64,000 bases of DNA from Bacteroidia bacterium (GCA_030427925.1 JAUICJ010000002.1:124001-188000); one strand, 5' to 3'; positions 22,997 through 32,270 are shown, numbered from the stretch's first letter. The notes: generated by a model not told the origin, from the sequence alone. Made by a program: numbers and translations.

Positions 22997-24184
22997 TTAG
23001 GCAATCACCTCGGTGACCTGACCAGCACCCACCGTACGGCCACCCTCACGGATAGCGAAACGGAGGCCCTTGTCCATCGCAACCGGGCTGATCAACTTCA
23101 CGTTGATCGTGACGTTATCACCAGGCATGACCATCTCGCGGCCTTCCTCCAACGAAATCTCGCCAGTCACGTCCGTCGTACGGAAGTAGAACTGTGGGCG
23201 GTACTTGTTGTGGAATGGCGTGTGACGGCCACCTTCTTCTTTCTTCAAGATGTAGACCTCAGCTTTGAAGTCCGTGTGCGGCGTGATGCTGTTCGGCTTC
23301 GCGATCACCATACCACGACGGATGTCCTTCTTGTCGATGCCGCGGAGCAACAAACCAACGTTGTCACCTGCTTCACCGCGGTCGAGGATCTTGCGGAACA
23401 TCTCAACACCCGTGATGGTCGACTTCATCTTCTCCTCTTGCATGCCGAGGATATCAACTTCGTCACCCGTGTTGATGACACCGGTCTCAATGCGGCCGGT
23501 TGCCACCGTACCACGACCCGTGATCGTGAACACGTCCTCCACAGACATCAAGAAAGGCTTCTCGTTGTCACGGGGTGGGATCTCAATCCAAGAATCAACA
23601 GCTTCCATCAACTGCATGACCGTCTCAACCCACTTCGGCTCACCGTTCAATGCACCAAGTGCAGAACCTTGAACCACAGGACCGTTGTCACCGTCGTACT
23701 CGTAGAAGCTCAACAAATCGCGGATTTCCATCTCAACGAGCTCGAGCAATTCGGAGTCGTCGACCATGTCAACCTTGTTCATGAAGACCACGATGCGCGG
23801 AATGCCCACCTGACGTCCGAGCAGGATGTGCTCGCGCGTCTGTGGCATGGGACCATCCGTTGCAGCGACCACGAGGATAGCGCCGTCCATTTGGGCGGCA
23901 CCCGTGACCATGTTCTTCACGTAGTCAGCGTGGCCGGGGCAGTCGACGTGCGCGTAGTGGCGAGCCGCAGTTTGGTACTCGACGTGCGACGAGTTGATCG
24001 TGATCCCACGCTCCTTTTCTTCAGGGGCGTTGTCGATTTGGTCGAACGAACGGGCTTCGCTGTAACCAGCGTCTGCCATTACTTTCGTGATTGCCGCGGT
24101 AAGGGTGGTCTTCCCGTGGTCGACGTGACCAATGGTACCAATGTTCACGTGCGGCTTGGACCGGTCAAACGTTTCTTTAGCCAT
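22997..24184 (-). CDS. tuf: Translation elongation factor EF-Tu
   Basis: 395 residues. G1 GHVDHGKTT (about 18-26), G3 [13 protein letters not shown]4 NKVD and G5 SAL motifs all intact; domain II/III end with [11 protein letters not shown]. Delivers aminoacyl-tRNA to the ribosome. It is cotranscribed with the four tRNAs upstream and followed by tRNA-Trp and secE. Only copy in the window. Confidence 0.98.
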   Translation of the reverse strand: MAKETFDRSKPHVNIGTIGHVDHGKTTLTAAITKVMADAGYSEARSFDQIDNAPEEKERGITINSSHVEYQTAARHYAHVDCPGHADYVKNMVTGAAQMDGAILVVAATDGPMPQTREHILLGRQVGIPRIVVFMNKVDMVDDSELLELVEMEIRDLLSFYEYDGDNGPVVQGSALGALNGEPKWVETVMQLMEAVDSWIEIPPRDNEKPFLMSVEDVFTITGRGTVATGRIETGVINTGDEVDILGMQEEKMKSTITGVEMFRKILDRGEAGDNVGLLLRGIDKKDIRRGMVIAKPNSITPHTDFKAEVYILKKEEGGRHTPFHNKYRPQFYFRTTDVTGEISLEEGREMVMPGDNVTINVKLISPVAMDKGLRFAIREGGRTVGAGQVTEVIA

Positions 24185-24233
24185 AGCCTAGCTGTTTTGA
24201 TTAACTGTGTGATTACACTTTGAATGAGACAAG

Positions 24234-24305
<72 letters not shown>

Positions 24306-24325
24306 TTTAAACAAACCCCGAAGGG

Positions 24326-24401
24326 TGGAGCGGAAGACGAGATTCGAACTCGCGACATTCAGCTTGGAAGGCTGATGCTCTACCAACTGAGCTACTTCCG
24401 C
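24326..24401 (-). tRNA. tRNA-Gly (UCC anticodon)
   Basis: Acceptor GCGGAAG / CTTCCGC, discriminator T, encoded CCA at 24326-24328. Anticodon stem TCAGC / GCTGA with loop CTTCCAA, anticodon TCC. Confidence 0.96.
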
Positions 24402-24426
24402 AAAATCGACCGCGTTCGGTCGATGG

Positions 24427-24512
24427 TGGTGGGGGTAATAGGATTCGAACCTATTCAGTCGTAGACAACAGATTTACAGTCTGCCCCGGCTCTCCAACTC
24501 CGGCGTACCCCC
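24427..24512 (-). tRNA. tRNA-Tyr (GUA anticodon)
   Basis: 86 bases, with the long variable arm of bacterial tRNA-Tyr. Acceptor GGGGGTA / TACCCCC, discriminator A, encoded CCA. Anticodon loop CTGTAAA, anticodon GTA. Confidence 0.96.
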
Positions 24513-24534
24513 GATGGTACTTTTTGTATCCTGG

Positions 24535-24611
24535 TGGAGCCGATGGAGGGATTCGAACCCCCGACCCGCTGATTACAAATCAGCTGCTCTGGCCAACTGA
24601 GCTACACCGGC
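24535..24611 (-). tRNA. tRNA-Thr (UGU anticodon)
   Basis: Acceptor GCCGGTG / CATCGGC (with G-T-tolerant pairing), discriminator T, encoded CCA. Anticodon stem GCTGA / TCAGC with loop TTTGTAA, anticodon TGT. First gene of the tRNA-tuf transcript. Confidence 0.96.
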
Positions 24612-24633
24612 ATACGTTTCAAAGAACTGCGAC

Positions 24634-24662
24634 AAAAAAAGCCGCCCTGTTTTCAGGACGGC
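24634..24662 (-). terminator. Intrinsic terminator downstream of hpf, abutting the tRNA-tuf promoter
   Basis: Minus strand GCCGTCCTG / CAGGGCGGC (nine pairs including one U-G), loop AAAA, followed by T7 at 24640-24634. Its 5' arm begins at the last base of the -7 box of the tRNA-tuf promoter, so transcripts from that promoter lack most of that arm, while read-through from hpf would contain the whole hairpin. Confidence 0.85.
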
Positions 24663-24691
24663 AAATGTAGTCAACAATCTTCTCAGACCAA
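24662..24691 (-). promoter_or_regulatory. Promoter of the tRNA-tuf-secE-nusG-ribosomal run
   Basis: On the minus strand TTG at 24691-24689, a 19-base spacer and TACATTTG at 24669-24662: a full consensus match about 50 bases before tRNA-Thr(UGU). Expected start around 24656, inside the terminator's 5' arm. Confidence 0.8.
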
Positions 24692-24692
24692 A

Positions 24693-24736
24693 CGCTCGGC
24701 ACCATTTTTATCGAAAAAAATTGAGGGTGCCGAGCG
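24693..24736 (-). repeat. 11-base perfect inverted repeat with AT-rich loop, 3' of hpf
   Basis: CGCTCGGCACC at 24693-24703 and GGTGCCGAGCG at 24726-24736, separated by 22 AT-rich bases containing an A7 run. It lies between the hpf stop and the -33 box of the tRNA-tuf promoter. It may stabilise the hpf mRNA end or bind a dimeric regulator; no T tract good enough for a terminator follows on the minus strand. Confidence 0.6.
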
Positions 24737-24753
24737 ATGGTGTGAGCAGCTGG

Positions 24754-25047
24754 TTAGGCGATGTGCTTTCGGGACTTCTTTAATTGCCTGCGCAGGGCTT
24801 CAACAGTCTCGTCACAGGCCGCCTCAAAACTGGGCGCTTGACGTTTCGCAAAGAGGTCCGCTCCTGGAATATGAAGCTTGATTTCCGTGACCTTGTTTCC
24901 CTTCTCCGCATCCTTCTCCAAGCGAAGGAATACTTCTCCTGAAATCAGGTGATCGTGGAAAGTATTCAGTTTCTCCAACTTGCTTTGGATGAAATCAAGC
25001 AGACGTTGGTCCGCGTCAAAATGAATGGAGTGAATCTGTACCTGCAT
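24754..25047 (-). CDS. hpf: Ribosome hibernation promoting factor, short form (HPF/RaiA family)
   Basis: 97 residues, the short HPF/YfiA length without the C-terminal dimerisation domain of long HPF. Beta-alpha-beta-beta-beta-alpha pattern with IHFDADQRLLDFIQSKLEKL and a basic C-terminal helix (EALRRQLKKSRKH). Binds the 30S decoding site to silence ribosomes. Directly follows xerC (12 bases), the usual Bacteroidota order rpsU-xerC-hpf. Confidence 0.88.
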   Translation of the reverse strand: MQVQIHSIHFDADQRLLDFIQSKLEKLNTFHDHLISGEVFLRLEKDAEKGNKVTEIKLHIPGADLFAKRQAPSFEAACDETVEALRRQLKKSRKHIA

Positions 25048-25059
25048 GGCACGTGCGTT

Positions 25060-25962
25060 TTAATCACCCTCCCTAGAACGTTTGTCCAAAGGGCTGGCTT
25101 GGTGAAACTCTTTCAGCCGTGCAAGCGAATGGTGCGTATAAACCTGGGTTGAATTGAGCGAGGAATGACCCAACAAGTCCTTCACCGCCGTCAACTCCGC
25201 CCCCCGGTTTAACAGGTGGGTAGCGAACGTGTGACGCAATACGTGCGGACTGCATTGCTGCAGGGAGCTCACTTCCTTAAGGTAGTGATTGACTCTTCGG
25301 TAAACAAACGATGGATACATCGAGCGTCCAGCGTCTGAAATGAAGAGCCATTCCACATCATATGGCCGAGTGTTCAAATGGTCTTGGATGCTGTTCAACG
25401 TTTCAGGCAATAACGGAACCCTTCGCTCTTTGGCTCCTTTACCCCAAACGCGCAATTCATGTCGATTCGCATCCACATCGACAACTTTTAATGCAATCAA
25501 CTCGCTGAGGCGCACGCCCGTTTCATAAAGCAACGCCATCATGCTGCGATCGCGCCTCCCCTTCCAATCCGAACCGAATACCTCCTCATCGAATAAATCC
25601 CTCATCGCGTGCTCCGGCACAACGCGCGGAAGTCGCTTTTCCAATTTAGGTAAGGACACCGATTCGGCAGGATCATGGTTCATCTCACCCGTGCGCTTCG
25701 CAAAGCGCACAAAGGTGCGGTAGGCAGAGACTTTCCTATGTATCGTACGCGGAGCTTTCCCCTCCCGCATCATCTCAACCACCCAGGTCCGGAGCCACTC
25801 CGACTTCACGTTGTGTAAATCCGAAACATCGAAGCGCTGCTCCAAAAAACGAACAAACTGGTTCAAATCAGAACGGTAGCACCGCAACGTATGAACGGAA
25901 CCACGCTTCTCCTTCTGAAGGAATGCGAGGAATTCGGCGATATGTTGGTTCGTAGTTGGCAA
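25060..25962 (-). CDS. xerC: Tyrosine recombinase, XerC/XerD type
   Basis: 300 residues from TTG 25962. N-terminal SAM-like core-binding domain (about 5-95) and catalytic domain with Arg151 (TGVRLSEL), Lys175, His240 and Arg243 (HVLRHTFATHLL), His266 (GHSSLNS) and the nucleophile Tyr275 (TQVYTH), all present. Housekeeping chromosome-dimer resolvase at dif, judged by the rpsU-xerC-hpf context rather than a mobile element. No ATG is available: the frame continues to 26019 but that extension runs through the rpsU terminator, so a TTG start just after it is likely. Confidence 0.9.
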   Translation of the reverse strand: MPTTNQHIAEFLAFLQKEKRGSVHTLRCYRSDLNQFVRFLEQRFDVSDLHNVKSEWLRTWVVEMMREGKAPRTIHRKVSAYRTFVRFAKRTGEMNHDPAESVSLPKLEKRLPRVVPEHAMRDLFDEEVFGSDWKGRRDRSMMALLYETGVRLSELIALKVVDVDANRHELRVWGKGAKERRVPLLPETLNSIQDHLNTRPYDVEWLFISDAGRSMYPSFVYRRVNHYLKEVSSLQQCSPHVLRHTFATHLLNRGAELTAVKDLLGHSSLNSTQVYTHHSLARLKEFHQASPLDKRSREGD

Positions 25963-25966
25963 AATG

Positions 25967-26006
25967 AAAAAAGGGCGAAAGTCGCTTGACAATTTCGCCC
26001 TTTTTT
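25967..26006. terminator. Bidirectional terminator after rpsU
   Basis: Stem GGGCGAAA / TTTCGCCC (25973-25980, 25993-26000) with an inner GTC / GAC pairing, A6 on the left and T6 on the right. On the minus strand it follows rpsU by about 20 bases and immediately precedes the xerC start. Confidence 0.88.
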
Positions 26007-26026
26007 CACAAGAAAACAAACCTTTT

Positions 26027-26218
26027 TTACTCGTTCTTCAAGTTCAGTCCATTCTTGTATACTGCCTTCTTCATGGCTTCACGCCGAACCACGCTCGGCT
26101 TAACGAATTCCCGACGATTGCGCAACTCGCGCATCTTCTTCGTGCGGTCGAATTTCTTCTTGAAACGCTTCAGCGAGCGTTCGATGTTGTCGCCTTCTTT
26201 TACTTGAATCGAGAGCAT
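26027..26218 (-). CDS. rpsU: 30S ribosomal protein S21
   Basis: 63 residues, highly basic, with KEGDNIERSLKRFKKKFDRTKKMRELRNRREF, the S21 pattern. Binds near the anti-Shine-Dalgarno end of 16S rRNA. In Bacteroidota, where Shine-Dalgarno use is low, S21 has been linked to hiding the anti-SD. Preceded by a good promoter and followed by a terminator. Confidence 0.95.
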   Translation of the reverse strand: MLSIQVKEGDNIERSLKRFKKKFDRTKKMRELRNRREFVKPSVVRREAMKKAVYKNGLNLKNE

Positions 26219-26236
26219 GGTCTTCTAATTGGGGTG

Positions 26237-26267
26237 CGAAGATAAGCTAGACAGCTTGACTGACCAA
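26237..26267 (-). promoter_or_regulatory. Putative rpsU promoter with a TAnnTTCG variant -7 box
   Basis: Minus strand TTG at 26267-26265, 20-base spacer, then TATCTTCG at 26244-26237, 18 bases before the ATG. The -7 box carries C instead of T at position 7. Confidence 0.55.
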
Positions 26268-26283
26268 AAACTAGGATGAAAAA

Positions 26284-27432
26284 TCACGCTTTGAGCAATT
26301 CCCTGCTGATGACGAGTTTTTGGATCTCACTGGTGCCTTCACCGATGGTGCACAACTTCGAATCCCGGTAGTACTTCTCCGCTGGATAGTCCTTCGTGTA
26401 GCCATACCCCCCGAGCACCTGCACCGCATCGGTCGCCACCCGCACGGCCACCTCACTGGCCTCGTACTTTGCCATGGCGCTCTCCTTGGTCACGGGCAAT
26501 CCCCGTTCTTTCAAGTCGCACGCTTGATCGATGAGGAGTTCTGCAGCTTCAATTTGGACGCGCATGTCCGCCAATTTGAAGGCGATGGCTTGGAAATTGG
26601 AAATGGGCTGCCCAAATTGTTCGCGCTCTTTGGAATAGGCCAAAGCCGTGTCAAATGCTCCCTTCGCAATGCCCAATGCCAACGAAGCGATGCTGATGCG
26701 CCCACCGTCCAGGATTTTCATTGCTTGGATGAAGCCTTCCCCCACCTCGCCCAACACCTGATCGTCGGGAACTAAGCACGATGAGAAAATCATTTCCGCC
26801 GTTTCGCTTGCGCGCATCCCGAGCTTGTTTTCCTTTTTGCCGCCTGAAAAACCAGGAGCACCGCGTTCAACCACGAAGGCTGTGATGCCCCGGCTGTCCA
26901 ACAATTCACCTGTCCGAGCGAGCACCACCGCAACGTCTCCTGACAGGCCGTGGGTGATCCAATTCTTCGCGCCATTCAACACCCACCCGCCTCGGGCATC
27001 ATCACGGGTCGCCACACATTGCATGCGCATGGCATCGGACCCGGTGTTGGCTTCCGTCAACCCCCAAGCCCCAATGTGCTCACCCGAGGCCAACCGAGGA
27101 AGCCAACGCTGCATTTGTTGCTCGGTTCCAAACATGAAAATGTGATTGGTGCACAAGCTGTTGTGTGCAGCCATGGACAAGCCGATGGAACCACAAACAC
27201 GCGCCAACTCTTGGATGGCCACTTTGTACTCGAAGTAACCCAAACCCGCTCCTCCGTACTGTTCGGGGACGAGCATGCCCATTAACCCCATTTGGCCCAT
27301 TTCCGCGAACAATGCCCGAGGGAACTCCTGGGACTCGTCCCACACCATCCTATTCGGCAAAATGGATTGCTGTGCAAACGCACTTACGGATTGAAGAATG
27401 AGCTGTTGCTGCTCGGTCGGTCGAAAATTCAT
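26284..27432 (-). CDS. Acyl-CoA dehydrogenase
   Basis: 382 residues, the normal length of the short/medium-chain acyl-CoA dehydrogenase group. Signatures [13 protein letters not shown] (FAD/acyl binding) and the C-terminal [33 protein letters not shown], whose Glu in GEGTSEIQ is the usual catalytic base. Removes hydrogens at C2-C3 of an acyl-CoA in fatty-acid or branched-chain amino-acid breakdown, passing electrons to ETF. The chain length preferred cannot be told. Runs 27 bases after apt. Confidence 0.93.
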   Translation of the reverse strand: MNFRPTEQQQLILQSVSAFAQQSILPNRMVWDESQEFPRALFAEMGQMGLMGMLVPEQYGGAGLGYFEYKVAIQELARVCGSIGLSMAAHNSLCTNHIFMFGTEQQMQRWLPRLASGEHIGAWGLTEANTGSDAMRMQCVATRDDARGGWVLNGAKNWITHGLSGDVAVVLARTGELLDSRGITAFVVERGAPGFSGGKKENKLGMRASETAEMIFSSCLVPDDQVLGEVGEGFIQAMKILDGGRISIASLALGIAKGAFDTALAYSKEREQFGQPISNFQAIAFKLADMRVQIEAAELLIDQACDLKERGLPVTKESAMAKYEASEVAVRVATDAVQVLGGYGYTKDYPAEKYYRDSKLCTIGEGTSEIQKLVISRELLKA

Positions 27433-27459
27433 GACGTAAAGGCTCGGGTGATCATTGCA

Positions 27460-27996
27460 CTATACCTTCAGTAAAGGTCGTGTGAATTCTGCTCCCGAAG
27501 CAAGTCGGTCTCGGCCGAAAAGAAAAGTCAATTCCACCAAAAAAGACCACGCGACCACCTCGGCCCGAGCTTGCTCCACCAATTCACGACAAGCGGCCGC
27601 CGTCCCCCCCGTGGCCAACACGTCGTCGTGCACCAAAACGCGTTGCCCAGGCTTTAAGGCATCCTGCTGAAGTTCCATGACCGCCTCACCGTATTCGAGT
27701 GCATAGGCCTGTCGGTACACCGGCCCCGGCAACTTGCCTTGTTTGCGAACCAGCACAAAGGGCACCTCAAGCGCGATGGCTAGCGGAAGCCCCATCAGGA
27801 ACCCGCGACTCTCTACCCCCGCGACAGCATCCACCCGCCAAGAGCGGGCATCTGCGGCCAACCCCTTCACCACATTCTGGCAAAGAATCGGATCGGCCCA
27901 AACCCCGGACAAATCCTTGAACACCACCCCCGGCTTTGGAAAATCCGTGACATCCCGAACCGCCTGTTTGAACCGCTGAATCGTGCCTTCATCCAT
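27460..27996 (-). CDS. apt: Adenine phosphoribosyltransferase
   Basis: 178 residues from ATG 27996. PRPP-binding motif VLVHDDVLATGGTAAA and the GVESRGFLMGLPLA and VRKQGKLPG segments identify APRT, which makes AMP from adenine and PRPP (purine salvage). The frame is open to 28086 but the extension is not family-like. Follows the helix-hairpin-helix gene by 28 bases. Confidence 0.95.
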   Translation of the reverse strand: MDEGTIQRFKQAVRDVTDFPKPGVVFKDLSGVWADPILCQNVVKGLAADARSWRVDAVAGVESRGFLMGLPLAIALEVPFVLVRKQGKLPGPVYRQAYALEYGEAVMELQQDALKPGQRVLVHDDVLATGGTAAACRELVEQARAEVVAWSFLVELTFLFGRDRLASGAEFTRPLLKV

Positions 27997-28024
27997 GGGC
28001 CCAAGATACGTCGTGCGCGATGGA

Positions 28025-28657
28025 TCAGTCGACGCAGGTGCAGCACCGCAAATAGGGTTTCCACTTGGAGAATAAACTGTCACCAATCGGCGGGTGGCTT
28101 GCCAATTCGTCTAGCTGAGTGATCGGATGTGCGCTGCGATAGCGCTCGATGGAGCGCGCCCCTTGCACGCCAATGTACGGATGGCGTCGCAGGGAAGCCC
28201 ATGAGGCCGTGTCTGCGCAGAGGGGATGAATCTTGGTGGCGTCCACTTCCACGCGCTGCGACACCACGGCAAAAGCCAAGGAGTCCATCCCATACACTTC
28301 GCTCAATTGGGCGACTTCGAAAAAACCGCCCAGCGCGGAGCGAAATCGGATGATGCGCCCCGCGAGCGTCGGCCCAATGAACGGCAACGCTTCTAGCCCA
28401 GCCGAATCCGCAGCATTCAACTCAACGGGGCCAGCACGCTTCACTGGCCGCGATGCCGGAGCCGCTTTGGACGGGGAAGGGCGTTGCCTGAACGGCCGAC
28501 CCTGCGGGGGAACCGCTTCGAGAAAGGCCATCAAATTCGACACCCGCCAATCCGGTTCCTCGAGCGGTACTGATTGGTTTACCAACGACCACACCCACGC
28601 AATTCCCCACGAAATCAGGACCAACAACAATCCTCCTCGCCCCACCATTCTCCTCAT
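28025..28657 (-). CDS. Membrane-anchored helix-hairpin-helix (ComEA-like) protein
   Basis: 210 residues. One N-terminal transmembrane segment (about 8-26), a Pro/Arg-rich linker, then at least two helix-hairpin-helix units: VELNAADSAGLEALPFIGPTLAGRIIRFR (about 78-106) and RRHPYIGVQGARSIERYR (about 157-174), with LASHPPIGDSLFSKWKPYL as a third, degenerate one. This is the periplasmic DNA-binding layout of ComEA-type proteins, but such HhH proteins are common in Bacteroidota without proven competence. C-terminal CCTC motif is odd. DNA uptake is a possibility only. Confidence 0.75.
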   Translation of the reverse strand: MRRMVGRGGLLLVLISWGIAWVWSLVNQSVPLEEPDWRVSNLMAFLEAVPPQGRPFRQRPSPSKAAPASRPVKRAGPVELNAADSAGLEALPFIGPTLAGRIIRFRSALGGFFEVAQLSEVYGMDSLAFAVVSQRVEVDATKIHPLCADTASWASLRRHPYIGVQGARSIERYRSAHPITQLDELASHPPIGDSLFSKWKPYLRCCTCVD

Positions 28658-28677
28658 GTCCGTCCATCTTTTGAAGT

Positions 28678-30249
28678 TTAACCAAAGCGTTGGATTTCAC
28701 CGGAACGAATTCGACGGAAATAATCCTGCAAATCCGCGCGCACCTCAGATGCCAAGAAATACAACCCCAACACGTTCGGGAAGCACATCGCAAAAATCAT
28801 GGCATCCCCAAAATCGAATACGCTGCTCGCCGAAATGGCACTGCCAACCACCACGAACAAGCAAAAGATCACTTTATACGATACGTCTGAAGCGCGGGAC
28901 TCTCCAAACAAGAACGTCCACGCCTTCAATCCATAGTAGCTCCAGCTGATCATCGTGGAAAGCGCAAACAAAATGACCGCCACAGACAACACAACGGGAA
29001 ACCAACTCATGGTCTGCTCAAACGCACTCGAAGTCAGTTCGATGGCTTGCAACTCTTTTGCCTGAGCGGCCAACATCGCAGCCTCTTGGCCGATGGAACC
29101 GTAGCCAGAAATCACAATCACCAAGGCCGTCATGGTGCAAATGACCACGGTATCGATGAACGGCTCCAACAGCGCCACAAGGCCCTCGGATATCGGCTCG
29201 TCCGTCTTCGCTGCACTGTGAGCAATGGAGGCCGAACCGATGCCTGCCTCATTTGAAAAAGCAGCGCGTTGGAATCCCACGATGAGCACACCAATCAATC
29301 CTCCGTAAGCGGCGTCCGGTGAGAATGCGCTCTCGAAGATGGTAGCAAACGCGCCAGGAACAGCACCGAGATTGCCAAAAATGACCACCAACGCGCCGGC
29401 TACGTAGATGCCTACCATCAACGGCACCACCTTATCGGTAACGCGCGCGATGCTCCGAATCCCCCCGATGATGATGAGCCCCACCACCACGGCCATGACA
29501 GCGCCGAACATCCAACCCTGCCCCGCGAGGAAGGACGCTTCCCCCCCCGTGACTTCGATCAACTGCTGCGTCGCTTGGTTGATTTGGACCATATTGCCCC
29601 CACCGAAGGACCCCCCGATGCACGCCACTGCGAAAATGATGGCCAATACCTTACCCAAGCCCGCTTTCCCTTGCTTCTTCAATCCATCCCGCAAGTAATA
29701 CATCGGTCCGCCAGAAACACTCCCGTCCGGATTCTGGCGGCGGTATTTCGTGCCCAACGTGCACTCGACAAACTTCGAACTCATGCCCAACAAGCCGGCC
29801 AGGATCATCCAAAACGTAGCACCGGGACCTCCCAAGGAAACCGCAAACGCGACGCCAGCAATGTTTCCTACCCCGACCGTCCCACTAAGGGCAGCCGTCA
29901 ACGCTTGAAAATGGCTCACTTCGCCGGCATGAGCGGGGTTATCGTACTTGCCGCGAACCACCTCAATCGTATGGCGAATGGCGCGAATGTTTACAAACCG
30001 GAAGTAAACAGTGAAGATCAACGCACCGAGCAACAACCAAATCAACACGAAGGGAACGCTCCGCCCTCCCGGCAACGTGAGCTCGAAGAAAATGACCTTC
30101 ATGATCGCGCCCGTAATGGGCTCCATGACGGAATTGATGCGGTCATCGAAGGTGAGCTCGGTTTGTTGGGCGCGAGCAGGGACCTGCATCAAAGCGAGGA
30201 ACAACGTTGAAAGTGCTGCGATTAAACGTGGCATGGTGTTGATTTTCAT
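28678..30249 (-). CDS. Alanine/glycine:cation symporter (AGCS family)
   Basis: 523 residues, about eleven transmembrane helices. Conserved AGCS stretch [29 protein letters not shown] (around 122-150), [17 protein letters not shown], and [21 protein letters not shown]. Takes up alanine or glycine with Na+ (or H+). An N-terminal hydrophobic segment ending in ARAQQ resembles a signal peptide, which is common in the Bacteroidota members. A TATATTCG box lies 66 bases upstream. Amino-acid preference is not predictable. Confidence 0.92.
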   Translation of the reverse strand: MKINTMPRLIAALSTLFLALMQVPARAQQTELTFDDRINSVMEPITGAIMKVIFFELTLPGGRSVPFVLIWLLLGALIFTVYFRFVNIRAIRHTIEVVRGKYDNPAHAGEVSHFQALTAALSGTVGVGNIAGVAFAVSLGGPGATFWMILAGLLGMSSKFVECTLGTKYRRQNPDGSVSGGPMYYLRDGLKKQGKAGLGKVLAIIFAVACIGGSFGGGNMVQINQATQQLIEVTGGEASFLAGQGWMFGAVMAVVVGLIIIGGIRSIARVTDKVVPLMVGIYVAGALVVIFGNLGAVPGAFATIFESAFSPDAAYGGLIGVLIVGFQRAAFSNEAGIGSASIAHSAAKTDEPISEGLVALLEPFIDTVVICTMTALVIVISGYGSIGQEAAMLAAQAKELQAIELTSSAFEQTMSWFPVVLSVAVILFALSTMISWSYYGLKAWTFLFGESRASDVSYKVIFCLFVVVGSAISASSVFDFGDAMIFAMCFPNVLGLYFLASEVRADLQDYFRRIRSGEIQRFG

Positions 30250-30315
30250 GGATTCTCCAGTTCCAAAACGCCCCCTCCCGCCTCGGGGAAGGGTCGGTTT
30301 CAGAACACGAACCGC

Positions 30316-30323
30316 CGAATATA
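30316..30323 (-). promoter_or_regulatory. Possible -7 box for the AGCS symporter
   Basis: Minus strand TATATTCG (TAnnTTCG variant), 66 bases before the ATG. No TTG at the expected spacing, so support is weak. Confidence 0.3.
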
Positions 30324-30398
30324 CAACGAGGCTCGAATGTGACCCGCCTCACGCGTGCACCACTTTATCAACGAGGAACGGGAATTTGTGGGCGGGGG

Positions 30399-31445
30399 TC
30401 AGTACGCAGGTGGGGTGACTCCGAGGATGCGGTTGAGCTTGTTGATTTGGTCCACATTGCCCAGGACAAACAACTTGCACGCATCATCCAACGGCGTCTC
30501 CGGCCCCGGATTGATGACGTATTCCCCCGTAGCCCGCTTCAAGCCGATGACGTTGACTCCGATGCGGTTGCGCGCGTCCAACTCTCCCAGGGTCGGCACC
30601 TTGATGCGAGCAGGCAATCCGCCCACCGGGACTTCCTCCAAATTCACCGCGTCCGCTCCTTGGATGCGGATGTGATCCATGAACTCCATGACGTCCGGGA
30701 TGGCGACCAACGTGGCCATGTGCGCACCGCCTACGCGGTCCGGCATGATGACGTTGCGCGCCCCCGCCACCCGCAATTTCTTCACCGCGTTGCGATCGGA
30801 CGCTCGCGAAATGATGAGCAAATCCGGGTGCTGCTCCCGCGCTGCGAGGACGACGTACAGGTTTTGGGCGTCGTCGGGAAGGGTGGTCAACAGGGCGCGG
30901 GCGCGGGCGATGCCCGCTGCGATCAAATGCTCATCGCGGGTGGCGTCTCCTTGGATGACCAAGCAACCTTCCGCCTTGAGTCGATTCGCTTTTTCCGCGT
31001 CGTTTTCGATGATGACCACTTTATGGTGGTGCTCGAGCAGCTCTTCAATGGCCTTCTCGCCCACCCGGCCGGCTCCGCAAATGATGACGTGATTCTCCAT
31101 TCGTTGAAGGGTTCGGTGAAATCGCAGGGTTCGGATTTGGTCTCGGTACTCGCCGTTGAAAAAGTAATTCGACAAGACCGTAATCGAATAGGCAACGGTG
31201 CCCAAGTTTGCGAAGATCAGCAAGCTCGTGAACGCACGCCCCAGCGGCGACAAGGGCCGGATTTCGCCGAATCCCACCGTCGACACGGTGATGACTGTCA
31301 TGTAAACCGCATCGCTCAAGGAATACCCTTCGATGCTCATGAACCCCAACACCCCGACCACCAGTGCGGCAATGATCAACGATGCGGCGATGACCACGTG
31401 GGTGGACAGCCGAACATTGAAAAAGACGTCGGTGATGCGTCGCAT
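30399..31445 (-). CDS. Two-helix potassium channel with RCK (TrkA-N/TrkA-C) domain
   Basis: 348 residues: two transmembrane helices around a pore loop with selectivity filter TVGFGE (56-61), then an RCK domain with nucleotide motif GAGRVGEKA (about 114-122) and a C-terminal RCK-C part. The filter has Phe where most K+ channels have Tyr (GYG), a known natural variant. Layout is that of MthK-like ligand-gated channels. Last gene of the coupled run starting at the porE-like gene, 3 bases after pyrF. Confidence 0.9.
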   Translation of the reverse strand: MRRITDVFFNVRLSTHVVIAASLIIAALVVGVLGFMSIEGYSLSDAVYMTVITVSTVGFGEIRPLSPLGRAFTSLLIFANLGTVAYSITVLSNYFFNGEYRDQIRTLRFHRTLQRMENHVIICGAGRVGEKAIEELLEHHHKVVIIENDAEKANRLKAEGCLVIQGDATRDEHLIAAGIARARALLTTLPDDAQNLYVVLAAREQHPDLLIISRASDRNAVKKLRVAGARNVIMPDRVGGAHMATLVAIPDVMEFMDHIRIQGADAVNLEEVPVGGLPARIKVPTLGELDARNRIGVNVIGLKRATGEYVINPGPETPLDDACKLFVLGNVDQINKLNRILGVTPPAY

Positions 31446-31448
31446 GGG

Positions 31449-32270
31449 TTACAATCCGCGTTCTTGACAAATTTCGCGCATCTCAGCATGCAATTCCAAC
31501 GCAGCAGCGCGAGCCGCTTCGGCGAAATCCGAACCACTGGACGCATACAAGATGCCGCGCGACGAATTGACCAGCAAGCCGCAGTCGGCATTCCAACCCG
31601 CCTCAGCAACCTCCCGAACGGTTCCGCCTTGCGCCCCTACGCCGGGAACCAAGAAAAAGTGATCCGGCGCGAGGGAACGCACGTGCCGCAGGCCTTCCGG
31701 GCGAGTGGCCCCAACGACGTACATCAAGTTGTCCGAAGTTCCCCACGATTGGGACGTGACCACGACGTGCTCGTGAAGCGGCGGCTCGCCGTGGAATTCG
31801 AAATCGTCCGCGCTCGGATTCGACGTCAGCGCCAACAGCACCGTCCAGCGATCCTCGAACGCCGTAAATGGAGTCACCGAATCGGCCCCCATGTAGGGAG
31901 CCACCGTGACGCCCCCTGCGTTCAACGAATCGAAGAAGGCCCGAGCGTAACACGTTGCGGTGGAACCGATGTCGCCCCGCTTCGCATCGGCGATGACCAA
32001 ACAGCCTTCCGGTGCTGCCGCCACAATGCGCTCCAACGCCGCCCATCCCGCGCTGCCGTATTGCTCGAAGAAGGCGAGGTTGGGCTTGAAGGCCACGGCG
32101 TGTTCGGCGGTTGCGCGCATGACTTCGAGGCAAAAGCGCTCCATGCCATCCACCGTGGGCTCAATGCCGTCGGGCATGCGTTCGGGAACCGGGTCCAAGC
32201 CCACGCACAAGAAGGATTGCTTCGAACGGATGGCCTGGACCAGTCGGGATTTGGGAGTGGAATTAAGCAT
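31449..32270 (-). CDS. pyrF: Orotidine 5'-phosphate decarboxylase
   Basis: 273 residues, the longer type-2 OMP decarboxylase. The catalytic Asp-Lys-Asp array is seen in VIADAKRGDIGSTA. Makes UMP from OMP, the last step of de novo pyrimidine synthesis. The start overlaps the prfA stop by eight bases. Confidence 0.95.
   Translation of the reverse strand: MLNSTPKSRLVQAIRSKQSFLCVGLDPVPERMPDGIEPTVDGMERFCLEVMRATAEHAVAFKPNLAFFEQYGSAGWAALERIVAAAPEGCLVIADAKRGDIGSTATCYARAFFDSLNAGGVTVAPYMGADSVTPFTAFEDRWTVLLALTSNPSADDFEFHGEPPLHEHVVVTSQSWGTSDNLMYVVGATRPEGLRHVRSLAPDHFFLVPGVGAQGGTVREVAEAGWNADCGLLVNSSRGILYASSGSDFAEAARAAALELHAEMREICQERGL

Noticed and set aside
25060-25962. Integrase of a mobile element
   Set aside because: All catalytic residues fit, but the rpsU-xerC-hpf context is that of the housekeeping recombinase and there are no repeats, att sites or cargo.
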